Below are positions 1-8,395 of a stretch of DNA of 64,000 nucleotides, in pieces; position 1 is the stretch's first letter; each line of letters begins with the position of its first letter. The position numbers and the translations under genes were made by a program. The stretch lies in NCBI RefSeq assembly GCF_040049195.1, contig NZ_JBDZDL010000004.1; one strand, given 5' to 3'. The notes beneath the pieces are model-generated. The model saw only the letters and a program-made list of their open reading frames with translations, did no database searches and had not been told where the DNA came from. The stretch is from NCEH01 sp040049195. GTDB lineage: Bacteria > Pseudomonadota > Alphaproteobacteria > Rhizobiales > Xanthobacteraceae.

Positions 1-7
1 CTGAGCG

Positions 8-523
8 ATGGTCCGCTTCATCATCATCGGGCTCTGGGTGTGCGTGGTCGCGCTCGGCTCCAGCTACGGCGCCGCTTATTGGGCGGCCGGCGTGGCGAAG
101 GCTAAGACCACGGACCCCTATATGCCGGGGCTCGAATACAAGCGCCTTCAGCCGATCACCGTGCCGATGATTATCGACGGCCAGGTGAAGGGCTATGTGC
201 TCGCCAAGCTGGTCTTCACCGCCGATGCCGCCACTTTGCGCCAGCTGCCGCTGGATCCGGCGATCTTCGTGGTGAATGACGCGTTTTCCGAGATCTACAA
301 CAACGGCCGCGTCGATACCGGGAAACTGTCGAAATACAACATCAAGGACATGATGGACCGCATAAAAGTGAGCACGAACGCGCACTTGAACGGTGATGTT
401 ATTCAAGAAGTGCTCGTCGACTCCATCAATTACATCGACAAGACCGACATGCGGGCGGGGAGCGGAAGCAACGCGCCCATCAAGCCGGCAGAATCCGCTG
501 CGCCTCCGAAGGCCGCGCACTAG
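8..523 (+). CDS. Membrane-anchored FliL-like protein of unknown function
   Basis: 171 aa. Residues about 4-26 form one hydrophobic segment, so the protein is probably anchored in the inner membrane with the rest in the periplasm. The soluble part (ITVPMIIDGQVKGYVLAKL, then helices, then a strand near VIQEVLVDSINYID) loosely recalls the strand-helix-strand layout of FliL, a flagellar stator partner. That resemblance is weak and is inference. A TGA lies in frame just before the ATG, which fixes the start. The chemoreceptor gene begins 17 nt after the stop, so the two are probably co-transcribed and this protein may act with the signalling cluster. The C-terminal 20 residues are low-complexity Ala/Pro. 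Confidence 0.75.
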   Translation: MVRFIIIGLWVCVVALGSSYGAAYWAAGVAKAKTTDPYMPGLEYKRLQPITVPMIIDGQVKGYVLAKLVFTADAATLRQLPLDPAIFVVNDAFSEIYNNGRVDTGKLSKYNIKDMMDRIKVSTNAHLNGDVIQEVLVDSINYIDKTDMRAGSGSNAPIKPAESAAPPKAAH

Positions 524-540
524 CAGAACGAGGGCGAACC

Positions 541-2214
541 GTGAAGATCATTGGGAAAATCTACAGCATCGTCGGCGTGCTCGGATGCGCGACAGCGCTG
601 GTGTGCGCGGTTTCTCTCTGGGGCCTCGGCCGTGAGGCCGACATCGCCAGGAGCCTGGCTGAAACCTCCCGTCGGGCGTTCCTGACGGAGCAGCTGAACG
701 GCGAAGTGACCGTCGTCGTGATGGAATCACGCGGCCTCTACATGGCAACCGACACGAATACCGCCAAGCAGTTTGCCACCGGCCTTACCAAGGCTCTGGA
801 TCGGATCGATGAGAAGCTGGCCGAGCTCAAGGCGACGACACCGCCCGCCGATGCCGCGACCTTCGCGCGCGTCGTCGCCGATCTCGCCAAGTTTCGCGAA
901 TTCCGCACCGAGACCGCGCGGGTCGCGCTGAGCGAGGGTCCGCAGGCCGCCAACCGCCAGGGCAATACCGAAGAAAATCGGAACAATCGCAAAGCGTTGC
1001 AGGAATCCCTGCGGGTCTTTACCGCAAAGATCCAGGACACCTTGGCCCCGATGCGCGCGGAGCAGGAGGCCGTGCAAAACAGCGTCCAGGCGATGATCAT
1101 CGCGATCTTCGTCATCGGGCTCACGGTCGGCATCGCCATCGCCTTGTTCATCGGCAACAAGATGCTCAGCGGTCCCATCGTCCGCGTGTCCCGCACGCTC
1201 CATGACCTCGCGTCCGGCAAGCTCGACGTCACGCTGGAGAAGCCGCACTCGAAGGATGAGATCGCCGATCTGTGGGACAGCACCGAGCAATTGGTGGCGA
1301 AGCTGCGAGCCGCGGACGATCTGCGGGCGCAGCAGGAGGTTTCCGCCAGCCGCGCAGAGAGCGACAAGCGCGCCGCCATGCAGCAGCTCGCGAACCAATT
1401 CGACGCCGAGGTTTCCGGCGTCGTGCGCACCGTGGCGGACGCCGTCACGCTGCTGGAGCGCAATGCCAGCTCCATGAGCACCTCGGCGGCCGAGGCCAGC
1501 CGCCAGAGCAGCATCGTCGCTGCCGCCGCCGAGGAAGCGACCGGCAATGTTCAGACCGCGGCCTCCGCTGCCGAGGAACTTGCCGCCTCGGTGCGGGAGA
1601 TCGGCGCCCAGGTTTCCTCCGCCGCGAAGATCGCCGGCGAGGCCACCGACCAGGCCAGCGAGACAGCCGAAGTGGTGCGGGGCCTCGCTGCCAGCGCCGC
1701 ACGCATCGGCAAGGTGGTGAACCTGATCACCGACATCGCCTCGCAGACCAATCTGCTGGCCCTGAACGCCACCATCGAGGCGGCGCGGGCCGGGGAGGCC
1801 GGCCGCGGCTTCGCCGTGGTGGCCCAGGAGGTCAAAACCCTGGCGGAACAGACGTCCAAGGCCACCGACGAGATTTCCTCGCAAATCTCCGCCGTCCAGG
1901 GCGCGACGAACGAAGTGGTGCGCGCCATCGAGGGCATTTCCGGCACGATCCGCCGCATCGACGAGATTTCCACCGCCATCGCCACCTCCATCGAGGAACA
2001 GGGCGCGGCCACCGGGGAGATCGCCAAGAACGTCCATCAGGCGGCGCGCGGAACGCAGGAAGTCTCTTCCAGCATCACCCAGGTGAGTTCGGTGGCCGCG
2101 ACCACCGGCAAGGTGTCCGGCGACATTGTGCACGCCGCAACGGATCTGTCTTCCCAGGCGGCGAACCTGCGCCGTCAGGTGAACATCTTCATCGAGCGCG
2201 TGCGGGCGGCCTGA
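541..2214 (+). CDS. Methyl-accepting chemotaxis protein
   Basis: 557 aa chemoreceptor. It has an N-terminal membrane helix (about 8-28), a short periplasmic four-helix-type sensor region, a second membrane helix (about 182-205), a HAMP linker, and a long cytoplasmic coiled coil. The hairpin tip contains the conserved LLALNATIEAARAGEAGRGF stretch that contacts CheA and CheW. No CheR-binding pentapeptide is seen at the C-terminus. The GTG start is chosen because GAGGG lies 7 nt upstream. It sits immediately upstream of cheA-cheW-cheY-cheB-cheR and is probably the dedicated receptor of that array. Hairpins at 2271-2290 and 2316-2333 separate it from cheA and may lower read-through. Confidence 0.95.
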   Translation: MKIIGKIYSIVGVLGCATALVCAVSLWGLGREADIARSLAETSRRAFLTEQLNGEVTVVVMESRGLYMATDTNTAKQFATGLTKALDRIDEKLAELKATTPPADAATFARVVADLAKFREFRTETARVALSEGPQAANRQGNTEENRNNRKALQESLRVFTAKIQDTLAPMRAEQEAVQNSVQAMIIAIFVIGLTVGIAIALFIGNKMLSGPIVRVSRTLHDLASGKLDVTLEKPHSKDEIADLWDSTEQLVAKLRAADDLRAQQEVSASRAESDKRAAMQQLANQFDAEVSGVVRTVADAVTLLERNASSMSTSAAEASRQSSIVAAAAEEATGNVQTAASAAEELAASVREIGAQVSSAAKIAGEATDQASETAEVVRGLAASAARIGKVVNLITDIASQTNLLALNATIEAARAGEAGRGFAVVAQEVKTLAEQTSKATDEISSQISAVQGATNEVVRAIEGISGTIRRIDEISTAIATSIEEQGAATGEIAKNVHQAARGTQEVSSSITQVSSVAATTGKVSGDIVHAATDLSSQAANLRRQVNIFIERVRAA

Positions 2215-2270
2215 CCGGTCCCGCCGTCTCCAACGGGCGGGGGCACAGTCCTTTCCCGCAAACGAAAGCC

Positions 2271-2290
2271 GAGGCCGGCGATCCGGCCTC
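2271..2290 (+). terminator. Hairpin between receptor gene and cheA
   Basis: A perfect 8 bp stem, GAGGCCGG and CCGGCCTC, encloses a CGAT loop 57 nt after the receptor stop. There is no T-run. A second perfect 6 bp stem (CGTCTC/GAGACG) follows at 2316-2333. These may be attenuating structures rather than a full terminator, since the che genes probably depend on this transcript. Confidence 0.4.
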
Positions 2291-2424
2291 CAACGTACCT
2301 GCTCCCGTGCGCCGGCGTCTCACACGCGAGACGTGCGGCGCGGTCCGACCTTGCCGTTCTCCGGCGCGGCCGGGCGGTCCCGCGGGGCGCCTGAACTACT
2401 TGTCTTCGACCCGGAGTTGAACCC

Positions 2425-5271
2425 ATGGACGATCTGCTGCGAGAGTTCCTGACTGAGACGAATGAGAGCCTCGACGTCGCCGACGTCGAGTTGGTGAAGT
2501 TCGAGCAGGATCCGAACAACGCTCAGATTCTCAACAACATCTTCCGCCTGGTGCATACGATGAAGGGCACCTGCGGCTTCATCGGCCTGTCGCGCCTGGC
2601 AACGCTGGCCCATGCCGCGGAAACCTTGATGGACCAGTTTCGCCAGGGCATCCCGGTCACCACCGAGGCGGTCGATCTGGTGCTCATCACGGTGGACCGG
2701 ATCAAGGAAATCCTGGTCGAGATCGAGGCGTCGGAGGGTACCGAACCCGCCGGATCCGATGAGGATCTGATCTCCCAGCTGGACGCGCTCTCCGCCGCTC
2801 CGGCCGCTGCCGCTGCGCCGCCGCCTGCGCCCATCGCAGCGCCGGCGCCCGTGGCTGCAGCCGTTGCCGCACCCGCCAAATCCGTGATGAACGGCGCCGC
2901 CGCTCCGGTCAGCGAGCCCAAGCCGGGCGTTGCGGCGGTGATGCAGCAGTTGGAACGTGCCCTCAAGCCCGGCGAAGTTTCGCTGGATGAATTGGAGCGG
3001 GTGTTCCGCGAAACCGCCGTCGAGCTGCCCGCCGCGCGGGAGAAGCTGGCGGAACTGGACAATGTCAAGGCGTCCGCCACCGCTCCCGCCCCGGCCGCAG
3101 CAGCTTCGCCCGTCCCCGCTTCGCCCGGCGCCGCGCTTCCCGCGGTGCGTGACGCGGCGCCGGCCCCCACCGCCGAGCACGAGGCAAAGGCCGCCCGCGC
3201 GGAAGATCACGCGCTGAGCGTCTCCAACCAGTCCATCCGCGTCAACGTCACCTTGCTCGAGCACCTGATGACCATGGTGTCCGAACTGGTGCTGACGCGG
3301 AACCAGCTTCTGGAAATCGCCCGCCGCGACGAGAGTTCCGACTTCAAGGTCGCGCTTCAGCGGCTCTCGAACGTCACCGGCGAGTTGCAGGGCGCGATCA
3401 TGCGCACCCGCATGCAGCCGATCGGCAATGCCTGGCAGAAATTGCCCCGCATCGTGCGCGATCTGGCGCAGGAACTGGGCAAGCATATCGAGCTCGAGCA
3501 GATCGGCGCGGAAACCGAGCTGGACCGGCAGGTGCTGGAGCAGATCAAGGATCCGCTCACCCACATGGTGCGCAATTCCGCCGACCACGGGCTGGAGACC
3601 ACCGAGGAACGCCGCCGCGCGGGCAAGCCCGACAAGGGCACGATCCGACTCTCCGCCTATCACGAAGGCGGCCACGTCATCGTCGAGATCTCCGACGACG
3701 GCAAGGGCCTCGACGTCGCGCGGATCAAGGCCAAGGCGCAGGAAAACGGCCTCGCCACCGCCGCGGAACTGGCGAAGATGCCGGACTCGCAGGTGTTCCG
3801 CTTCATCTTCGCCGCCGGCTTCTCCACCGCCGCGAAGATCACCAACGTCTCCGGCCGCGGCGTCGGCATGGATGTGGTGCGCAGCAATATCGAAGTCATC
3901 GGCGGGGCGGTGGACGTCACCTCCCGTCCCGGCGCCGGCTGCACCTTCACCATCAAGATCCCGCTGACCCTCGCCATCGTTCCGGCGCTGATCGTCGAGG
4001 CCATGGGCGAGCGGTTCGCCCTGCCGCAGAGCTCGGTGGTGGAGCTGGTGCGCGTGCAGCCCAATTCCTTCCATCAGGTGAAGCGCCTGAAGGAAGCGCC
4101 GGTGCTGTGCCTGCGCGAAAAGCTTCTGCCCATCGTTCCGCTCGCGCAATTGCTCGGCATCGCCGACGAGAGCAAGGAGCAGAAGTTCGACGATGCGCTG
4201 ATCGCGGTGCTCCAGGTCGGCAACCAATTGTTCGGCGTGGTGGTGGACGCGGTTTCCCACACCGAGGAAATCGTGGTGAAGCCCATGGCCTCGGTGCTGC
4301 GCCAGCTGCCCATGGTCTCCGGCAGCACCATCCTCGGCGATGGCCGGGTGATCATGATCGTGGACCCGGTCGGCCTCGCCAAGGTTGCCTCCTCGCCCGA
4401 CGAGAATCTCGGCGCCGACCTGCAGAACACGGCCGCCGCCGCGGCCGCCGCACAGCAACAGACGACGCCGCTGCTGCTGATCCGCGCCGGTTCGGACGAA
4501 CTGAAGGCGGTCCCGCTGTCTCTGGTCACGCGCCTGGAGGAGCTGGAAGTCAACAAGGTCGAGCACGTGAACGGCCACCCGGTGATCCAGTATCGCGGGG
4601 CCCTGATCCCGATCGTCTACGTGAACGAGAAGGTGAAGCGCGCCACGACCGGCACCCAGCCGATGCTGATCTTCTCGGACGAGGGCCAGACCATGGGCCT
4701 GGTGGTCGACGAGATCGTGGACGTGGTGGACGCCCACCTCGACATGCAGCTGTCCTCCGACGCGGAAAACCTGCTGGGCGCGGCGATCATCGACGGCCAG
4801 GCCGCCGAGATCCTCGATGTCGGCCATTATGTCGAACAGGCGTTCGGCAGCTGGTTCAAGCGCCTCTCGGGCACGCGGGACAAGTCCGGCGGCAAGCTGC
4901 TCGTGGTCGATGACAGCGCCTTCTATCGCAACCTCATCGAGCCGGTGCTGAAGGGCAACGGCTTCGAGGTGACGGCCTGCGGCTCGGCCCGCGAGGCGCT
5001 CGACCGGCTGGGCGGGGAAACGCGCTTCGACATCATCGTCAGCGACGTCGAAATGCCCGGCATGGACGGCTTCCAGTTCGCCCAGGCGGTGCGCGGCGAT
5101 CCGCAGATCCGCAACCTGCCGATCATCGCCCTGGCGGGCGAGGGCGCCTACGACCTGGTCGAGCGCGGGCGCGCCGCCGGATTCACAGACTACATCGCCA
5201 AGTCCGATCGCGCCGGTCTGATCGCCGCGCTCAAGGAATTCACCGGCGCCATCCATGGAGAAGCGGCATGA
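2425..5271 (+). CDS. cheA: Hybrid chemotaxis histidine kinase CheA with two CheW-like domains and a receiver
   Basis: 948 aa, well above the roughly 650-700 aa of a classical CheA. Domains in order: HPt (1-105, phospho-acceptor His44 in LVHTMKGTCGF), an Ala/Pro-rich linker (about 120-270), dimerisation helices, the HATPase (N box HMVRNSADHGLE, then DDGKGLD and GRGVGMDV), a CheW-like domain (about 520-665), an Ala/Gln linker, a second CheW-like domain (about 680-805) and a C-terminal receiver (about 824-948) with phospho-acceptor Asp874 in VSDVEMPGMDG. The kinase phosphorylates CheY and CheB on receptor signalling; the fused receiver may act as a phosphate sink or internal regulator. Its stop overlaps the cheW start by 4 nt (ATGA). 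Confidence 0.96.
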   Translation: MDDLLREFLTETNESLDVADVELVKFEQDPNNAQILNNIFRLVHTMKGTCGFIGLSRLATLAHAAETLMDQFRQGIPVTTEAVDLVLITVDRIKEILVEIEASEGTEPAGSDEDLISQLDALSAAPAAAAAPPPAPIAAPAPVAAAVAAPAKSVMNGAAAPVSEPKPGVAAVMQQLERALKPGEVSLDELERVFRETAVELPAAREKLAELDNVKASATAPAPAAAASPVPASPGAALPAVRDAAPAPTAEHEAKAARAEDHALSVSNQSIRVNVTLLEHLMTMVSELVLTRNQLLEIARRDESSDFKVALQRLSNVTGELQGAIMRTRMQPIGNAWQKLPRIVRDLAQELGKHIELEQIGAETELDRQVLEQIKDPLTHMVRNSADHGLETTEERRRAGKPDKGTIRLSAYHEGGHVIVEISDDGKGLDVARIKAKAQENGLATAAELAKMPDSQVFRFIFAAGFSTAAKITNVSGRGVGMDVVRSNIEVIGGAVDVTSRPGAGCTFTIKIPLTLAIVPALIVEAMGERFALPQSSVVELVRVQPNSFHQVKRLKEAPVLCLREKLLPIVPLAQLLGIADESKEQKFDDALIAVLQVGNQLFGVVVDAVSHTEEIVVKPMASVLRQLPMVSGSTILGDGRVIMIVDPVGLAKVASSPDENLGADLQNTAAAAAAAQQQTTPLLLIRAGSDELKAVPLSLVTRLEELEVNKVEHVNGHPVIQYRGALIPIVYVNEKVKRATTGTQPMLIFSDEGQTMGLVVDEIVDVVDAHLDMQLSSDAENLLGAAIIDGQAAEILDVGHYVEQAFGSWFKRLSGTRDKSGGKLLVVDDSAFYRNLIEPVLKGNGFEVTACGSAREALDRLGGETRFDIIVSDVEMPGMDGFQFAQAVRGDPQIRNLPIIALAGEGAYDLVERGRAAGFTDYIAKSDRAGLIAALKEFTGAIHGEAA

Positions 5272-5741
5272 GCCAGCACGTCGTCATCAAGCAGGACGTG
5301 AGCCCCGGCGGTTCGCAGTTCGTCACCGTCCGCATCGGGCCGCAATTGTTCGGCCTGCCCATCGAGGCGGTGCAGGAAGTGTTCGTGCCCGATCACGTCA
5401 CCCATGTCCCGCTCTGCATTCCGCAGATCGAGGGGGTGCTGAACCTGCGCGGCCGCATCGTCACCATGGTGAACATGCGCCGTCTGCTGGGGCTTCCCGA
5501 TGGCGGAGAAGCCAGCATGGCCGTCGGCATCGAGCACAAGGGCGAATCCTACGGGCTCATCATCGATTCCATGGGTGAGGTGATGATGCTTGACCACGCC
5601 GCGTGCGAGGCCAATCCCACCAATCTCGACCCGCAATGGGCCGGCCTCACCGTCGGCGTGCATCGCCTGCCGGGCGAGCTGCTGCTGGTGCTGGATGTCG
5701 AACTCGCCTTGGCCCGCCTCACCACCGATCGCGCGGCGTGA
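5268..5741 (+). CDS. cheW: Chemotaxis coupling protein CheW
   Basis: 157 aa, the usual size of a single-domain CheW. It consists of one SH3-like CheW fold with family-typical segments FGLPIEAVQEVF and LNLRGRIVTMVNMRRLLGL. It links the chemoreceptor tip to the P5 domain of CheA. The ATG overlaps the cheA stop, implying translational coupling. Because CheA here already carries two CheW-like domains, this third copy may set the geometry or stoichiometry of the array. Confidence 0.94.
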   Translation: MSQHVVIKQDVSPGGSQFVTVRIGPQLFGLPIEAVQEVFVPDHVTHVPLCIPQIEGVLNLRGRIVTMVNMRRLLGLPDGGEASMAVGIEHKGESYGLIIDSMGEVMMLDHAACEANPTNLDPQWAGLTVGVHRLPGELLLVLDVELALARLTTDRAA

Positions 5742-5768
5742 TGCCCGGCCGCCCAACAGGATGAACCC

Positions 5769-6149
5769 ATGAAGACTTGCCTTGTGGTCGATGATTCCGG
5801 CGTCGTGCGCAAAGTCGCGCGGCGCATGCTGGAAGACTTATCCTTCAGTGTGACCGAGGCGGCGAACGGCCTGGAAGCCCTCGCGGCATGCGACGTCGCC
5901 TTGCCGGATGTGATCCTGCTGGATTGGAACATGCCGGTGGTGGACGGGCTCGGCTTCCTCACGCGGCTGCGCGCGCGGCCGGCGGGCCTGGTGCCGCTGG
6001 TGATCTTCTGTTCGACTGAAAACGATCTTGCGCACATCTCGACCGCGATTGCGGCCGGCGCGAACGAATACATCATGAAACCTTTCGACTTCGATCTGCT
6101 TCGCGAGAAGCTGGAGGAAGTCGGCGCATTGGAAAAGGCAGTGACATGA
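5769..6149 (+). CDS. cheY: Single-domain response regulator CheY
   Basis: 126 aa, a lone receiver domain. It has the acidic pair in VVDDS (Asp8, Asp9), phospho-acceptor Asp52 in LLDWNMPVVDG, a Thr switch residue in CSTEND, and a conserved Lys in YIMKPFD. It has no output domain, so phosphorylation by CheA would alter binding to a flagellar motor or other effector. AGGAT lies 7 nt before the ATG, and its stop overlaps cheB by 4 nt (ATGA). No CheZ or CheD gene is present in the window. Confidence 0.93.
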   Translation: MKTCLVVDDSGVVRKVARRMLEDLSFSVTEAANGLEALAACDVALPDVILLDWNMPVVDGLGFLTRLRARPAGLVPLVIFCSTENDLAHISTAIAAGANEYIMKPFDFDLLREKLEEVGALEKAVT

Positions 6150-7417
6150 GCCCGCAGGCGCTGACGCCCCCCGGAACTCCGCCCGCTGGCGGACCGATAC
6201 GCGTGATGATCGTCGATGATTCCGTGTTCGTGCGCGGCATTATCTCCAGCTGGCTCGACAGCGACAAAAGCTTCGAGGTGGTCGCGACCCATTCCAACGG
6301 CAAGCGCGCGGCGGACGACGTGGTGCGCACGACGCCTGATGCCATCATTCTCGACCTTGAAATGCCGGAGATGGACGGCCTCACCGCTTTGCCGCTGATC
6401 CTGGAGCGCCGGCCGAATACGGTGGTGCTCGTGGCCTCCGCGCTCACAAGGCGCGGGGCCGAGATCAGCCTGAAGGCGCTGAACCTCGGGGCCGCCGATT
6501 ATCTCGCCAAGCCCAGTGCGGAGCGCGGCAACATCGCGGCGGAAGAGTTCCGCACCGAGCTGCTCGGCAAGTTGCGCGGGCTGGTCGATCGCGCCAGGCG
6601 ACGCGGTGCGGCCACGGCTGGCTCCCCCGCTGCGTCCCCGCTGCGCCCTGCGGCCGCGCCAGCCTCTGCGGCCGGGACCGCTCCGGCTTCGCCCGCAGCC
6701 GTCAAGGCGCCGACCGGCGGGATCCCGCCCCAGCAGCCGGCGGTGGCACGGCCTGCCGTGTCCAGCACCCCGGCGGCGGCTCCTGCCGGCGGGGCGGCGA
6801 AGATCGCCCGCAAGCGCCCCTATTCCATGTCGCCGGTGGAGATCATCGCGGTCGGCAGTTCCACCGGAGGGCCGCAGGCCCTGACCCGAATCTTCAGCGA
6901 TTTCGGTGCCGCCCTCGCCAATGTGCCGGTGGTGATCGCCCAGCACATGCCGCCCACCTTCACGGCCATCCTGGCCGAGCATGTGGGGCGCGCGGCCGCG
7001 CGCACGGCGGGCGAAGGGGTGGATGGCGAGATCCTCAAGCCGGGGCGCATCTATATCGCCCCGGGCGGCAAGCACATGCTGCTCGCAAAATCGGGCAACG
7101 ACACCGTCATCCGCCTGTCGGACGGTCCGCCGGTGAACTTCTGCAAGCCCGCGGTGGACCCGCTGTTCGACAGCGTCGCGGCGATCTATGGCAGCCATGT
7201 GCTGGCCATCGTGCTCACGGGCATGGGCAGCGACGGCGCCAAGGGCGCGGGCGTCATCGCCGATGCCGGGGGCAGTGTGATCGTGCAGGACGAGGAATCC
7301 AGCGTCGTCTGGGGAATGCCCGGCGCAACCTATGCGGCCGGGAACGCCAGCGAATTGATTTCCTTAAACAATATTGGCGCCAAGGTCACGCGCCTGCTGA
7401 TGGGGGGACGGGCATGA
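6146..7417 (+). CDS. cheB: Protein-glutamate methylesterase/glutamine deamidase CheB
   Basis: 423 aa. An N-terminal receiver (phospho-acceptor Asp70 in IILDLEMPEMDG) is followed by an Ala/Pro linker (about 155-220) and the C-terminal methylesterase domain. The catalytic triad is visible as Ser in GSSTGGPQAL, His in AQHMPP and Asp in GMGSDGAKG. It demethylates receptor glutamates for adaptation, opposing CheR. The gene is overlapped by ATGA junctions with both cheY and cheR, supporting one operon. Confidence 0.95.
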   Translation: MSPQALTPPGTPPAGGPIRVMIVDDSVFVRGIISSWLDSDKSFEVVATHSNGKRAADDVVRTTPDAIILDLEMPEMDGLTALPLILERRPNTVVLVASALTRRGAEISLKALNLGAADYLAKPSAERGNIAAEEFRTELLGKLRGLVDRARRRGAATAGSPAASPLRPAAAPASAAGTAPASPAAVKAPTGGIPPQQPAVARPAVSSTPAAAPAGGAAKIARKRPYSMSPVEIIAVGSSTGGPQALTRIFSDFGAALANVPVVIAQHMPPTFTAILAEHVGRAAARTAGEGVDGEILKPGRIYIAPGGKHMLLAKSGNDTVIRLSDGPPVNFCKPAVDPLFDSVAAIYGSHVLAIVLTGMGSDGAKGAGVIADAGGSVIVQDEESSVVWGMPGATYAAGNASELISLNNIGAKVTRLLMGGRA

Positions 7418-8247
7418 TCTCCGCAGTTGACTTCGAGTCGGTTTCCAGATTCCTGAAAGTCCATTCCGGGCTGATCCTCGCAAGCGACAAGCAATATCTG
7501 CTGGAAAGCCGTCTTCTGCCGCTGCTGCGGAAGTTCGAGCTTCCCGATTTCGCCCGCATGGCCGCGATCATCCGCGAGCAGCCATCAGGCGTCATCGCCG
7601 AGGCGGTGCTCGAGGCGATGACCACCAATGAATCGCTGTTCTTCCGCGACAAGTCGCCGTTCGAGCACTTCACCAAGATCATGCTGCCGACCTTGAATGC
7701 GGCGCGCCGTCCGGGCGAGCCGCTGCGCATCTGGTGCGCCGCCGCCTCCACCGGGCAGGAGCCGTATTCGATCGCGATGACGCTGCTGGAGAACCCGCAC
7801 CTCACCGGCGGACGGCGGGTGGAAATCATTGGCACCGACCTGTCGGGGGAAGTGCTGGAGCGGGCGCGGCAGGGGCGCTACACCCAGTTCGAGGTTCAGC
7901 GCGGCATGCCCGTGCAATTGCTTCTGAAATACTTCGAGAAGGATGGCGACAACTGGCGGGTGAAGCCGGCGCTGCGCGCCATGGTCGATTACCGCAAGCT
8001 CAACCTGCTGCATAATTTCAGCAATCTCGGCATGTTCGACATCGTATTCTGTCGCAATGTGCTGATCTATTTCGACGCCGCGACCAAGCGGGATATCCTC
8101 GGCCGGGTCGCCCGCGTCACCCGTCCGGACGGCTATCTGCTTCTGGGCGGGGCGGAAACCGTGATGGGTATTTCGGAAGCCTTCCGCTCGGTGCCGTCGC
8201 AGCCGGGCTATTATGTGCCGTCCGTGCCGGCCCTGGCGGGCGCCTAG
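7414..8247 (+). CDS. cheR: Chemoreceptor glutamate methyltransferase CheR
   Basis: 277 aa, normal for the family. An N-terminal helical domain precedes the TTNESLFFRD segment. The S-adenosylmethionine-binding Rossmann fold shows IWCAAASTGQEPYSIAM and the acidic loop EIIGTDLS, followed by FCRNVLIYFD. It methylates receptor glutamates. It is the last gene of the operon and is followed by a strong hairpin shared with the convergent sensor kinase gene. Confidence 0.95.
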   Translation: MISAVDFESVSRFLKVHSGLILASDKQYLLESRLLPLLRKFELPDFARMAAIIREQPSGVIAEAVLEAMTTNESLFFRDKSPFEHFTKIMLPTLNAARRPGEPLRIWCAAASTGQEPYSIAMTLLENPHLTGGRRVEIIGTDLSGEVLERARQGRYTQFEVQRGMPVQLLLKYFEKDGDNWRVKPALRAMVDYRKLNLLHNFSNLGMFDIVFCRNVLIYFDAATKRDILGRVARVTRPDGYLLLGGAETVMGISEAFRSVPSQPGYYVPSVPALAGA

Positions 8248-8299
8248 AGCGTTTCGCGCGAACGCGCCATTCATTTCACCAAAGCAGGCCAACCCTGGC

Positions 8300-8329
8300 A
8301 AAAAGGGCGCTTGAAAGGGCGCCCTTTTT
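8300..8329. terminator. Bidirectional intrinsic terminator between cheR and sensor kinase
   Basis: A perfect 11 bp stem, AAAAAGGGCGC and GCGCCCTTTTT, encloses an 8 nt loop. The flanking A and T runs make it a U-tailed terminator when read on either strand. It sits between the convergent stops of cheR (8247) and the kinase gene (8396). Confidence 0.9.
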
Positions 8330-8395
8330 GCTGCGTCACGGATGATGCGTGGGCCGATCGCGCTGTGGCGACTGCGGTGCCTGCGGCGCGGTCTT

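Noticed and set aside
2320..5256. 978-codon open frame antisense to cheA
   Set aside because: It is a GC-rich shadow: its His/Gly/Asp-rich translation has no domain, while the + strand encodes a complete CheA.
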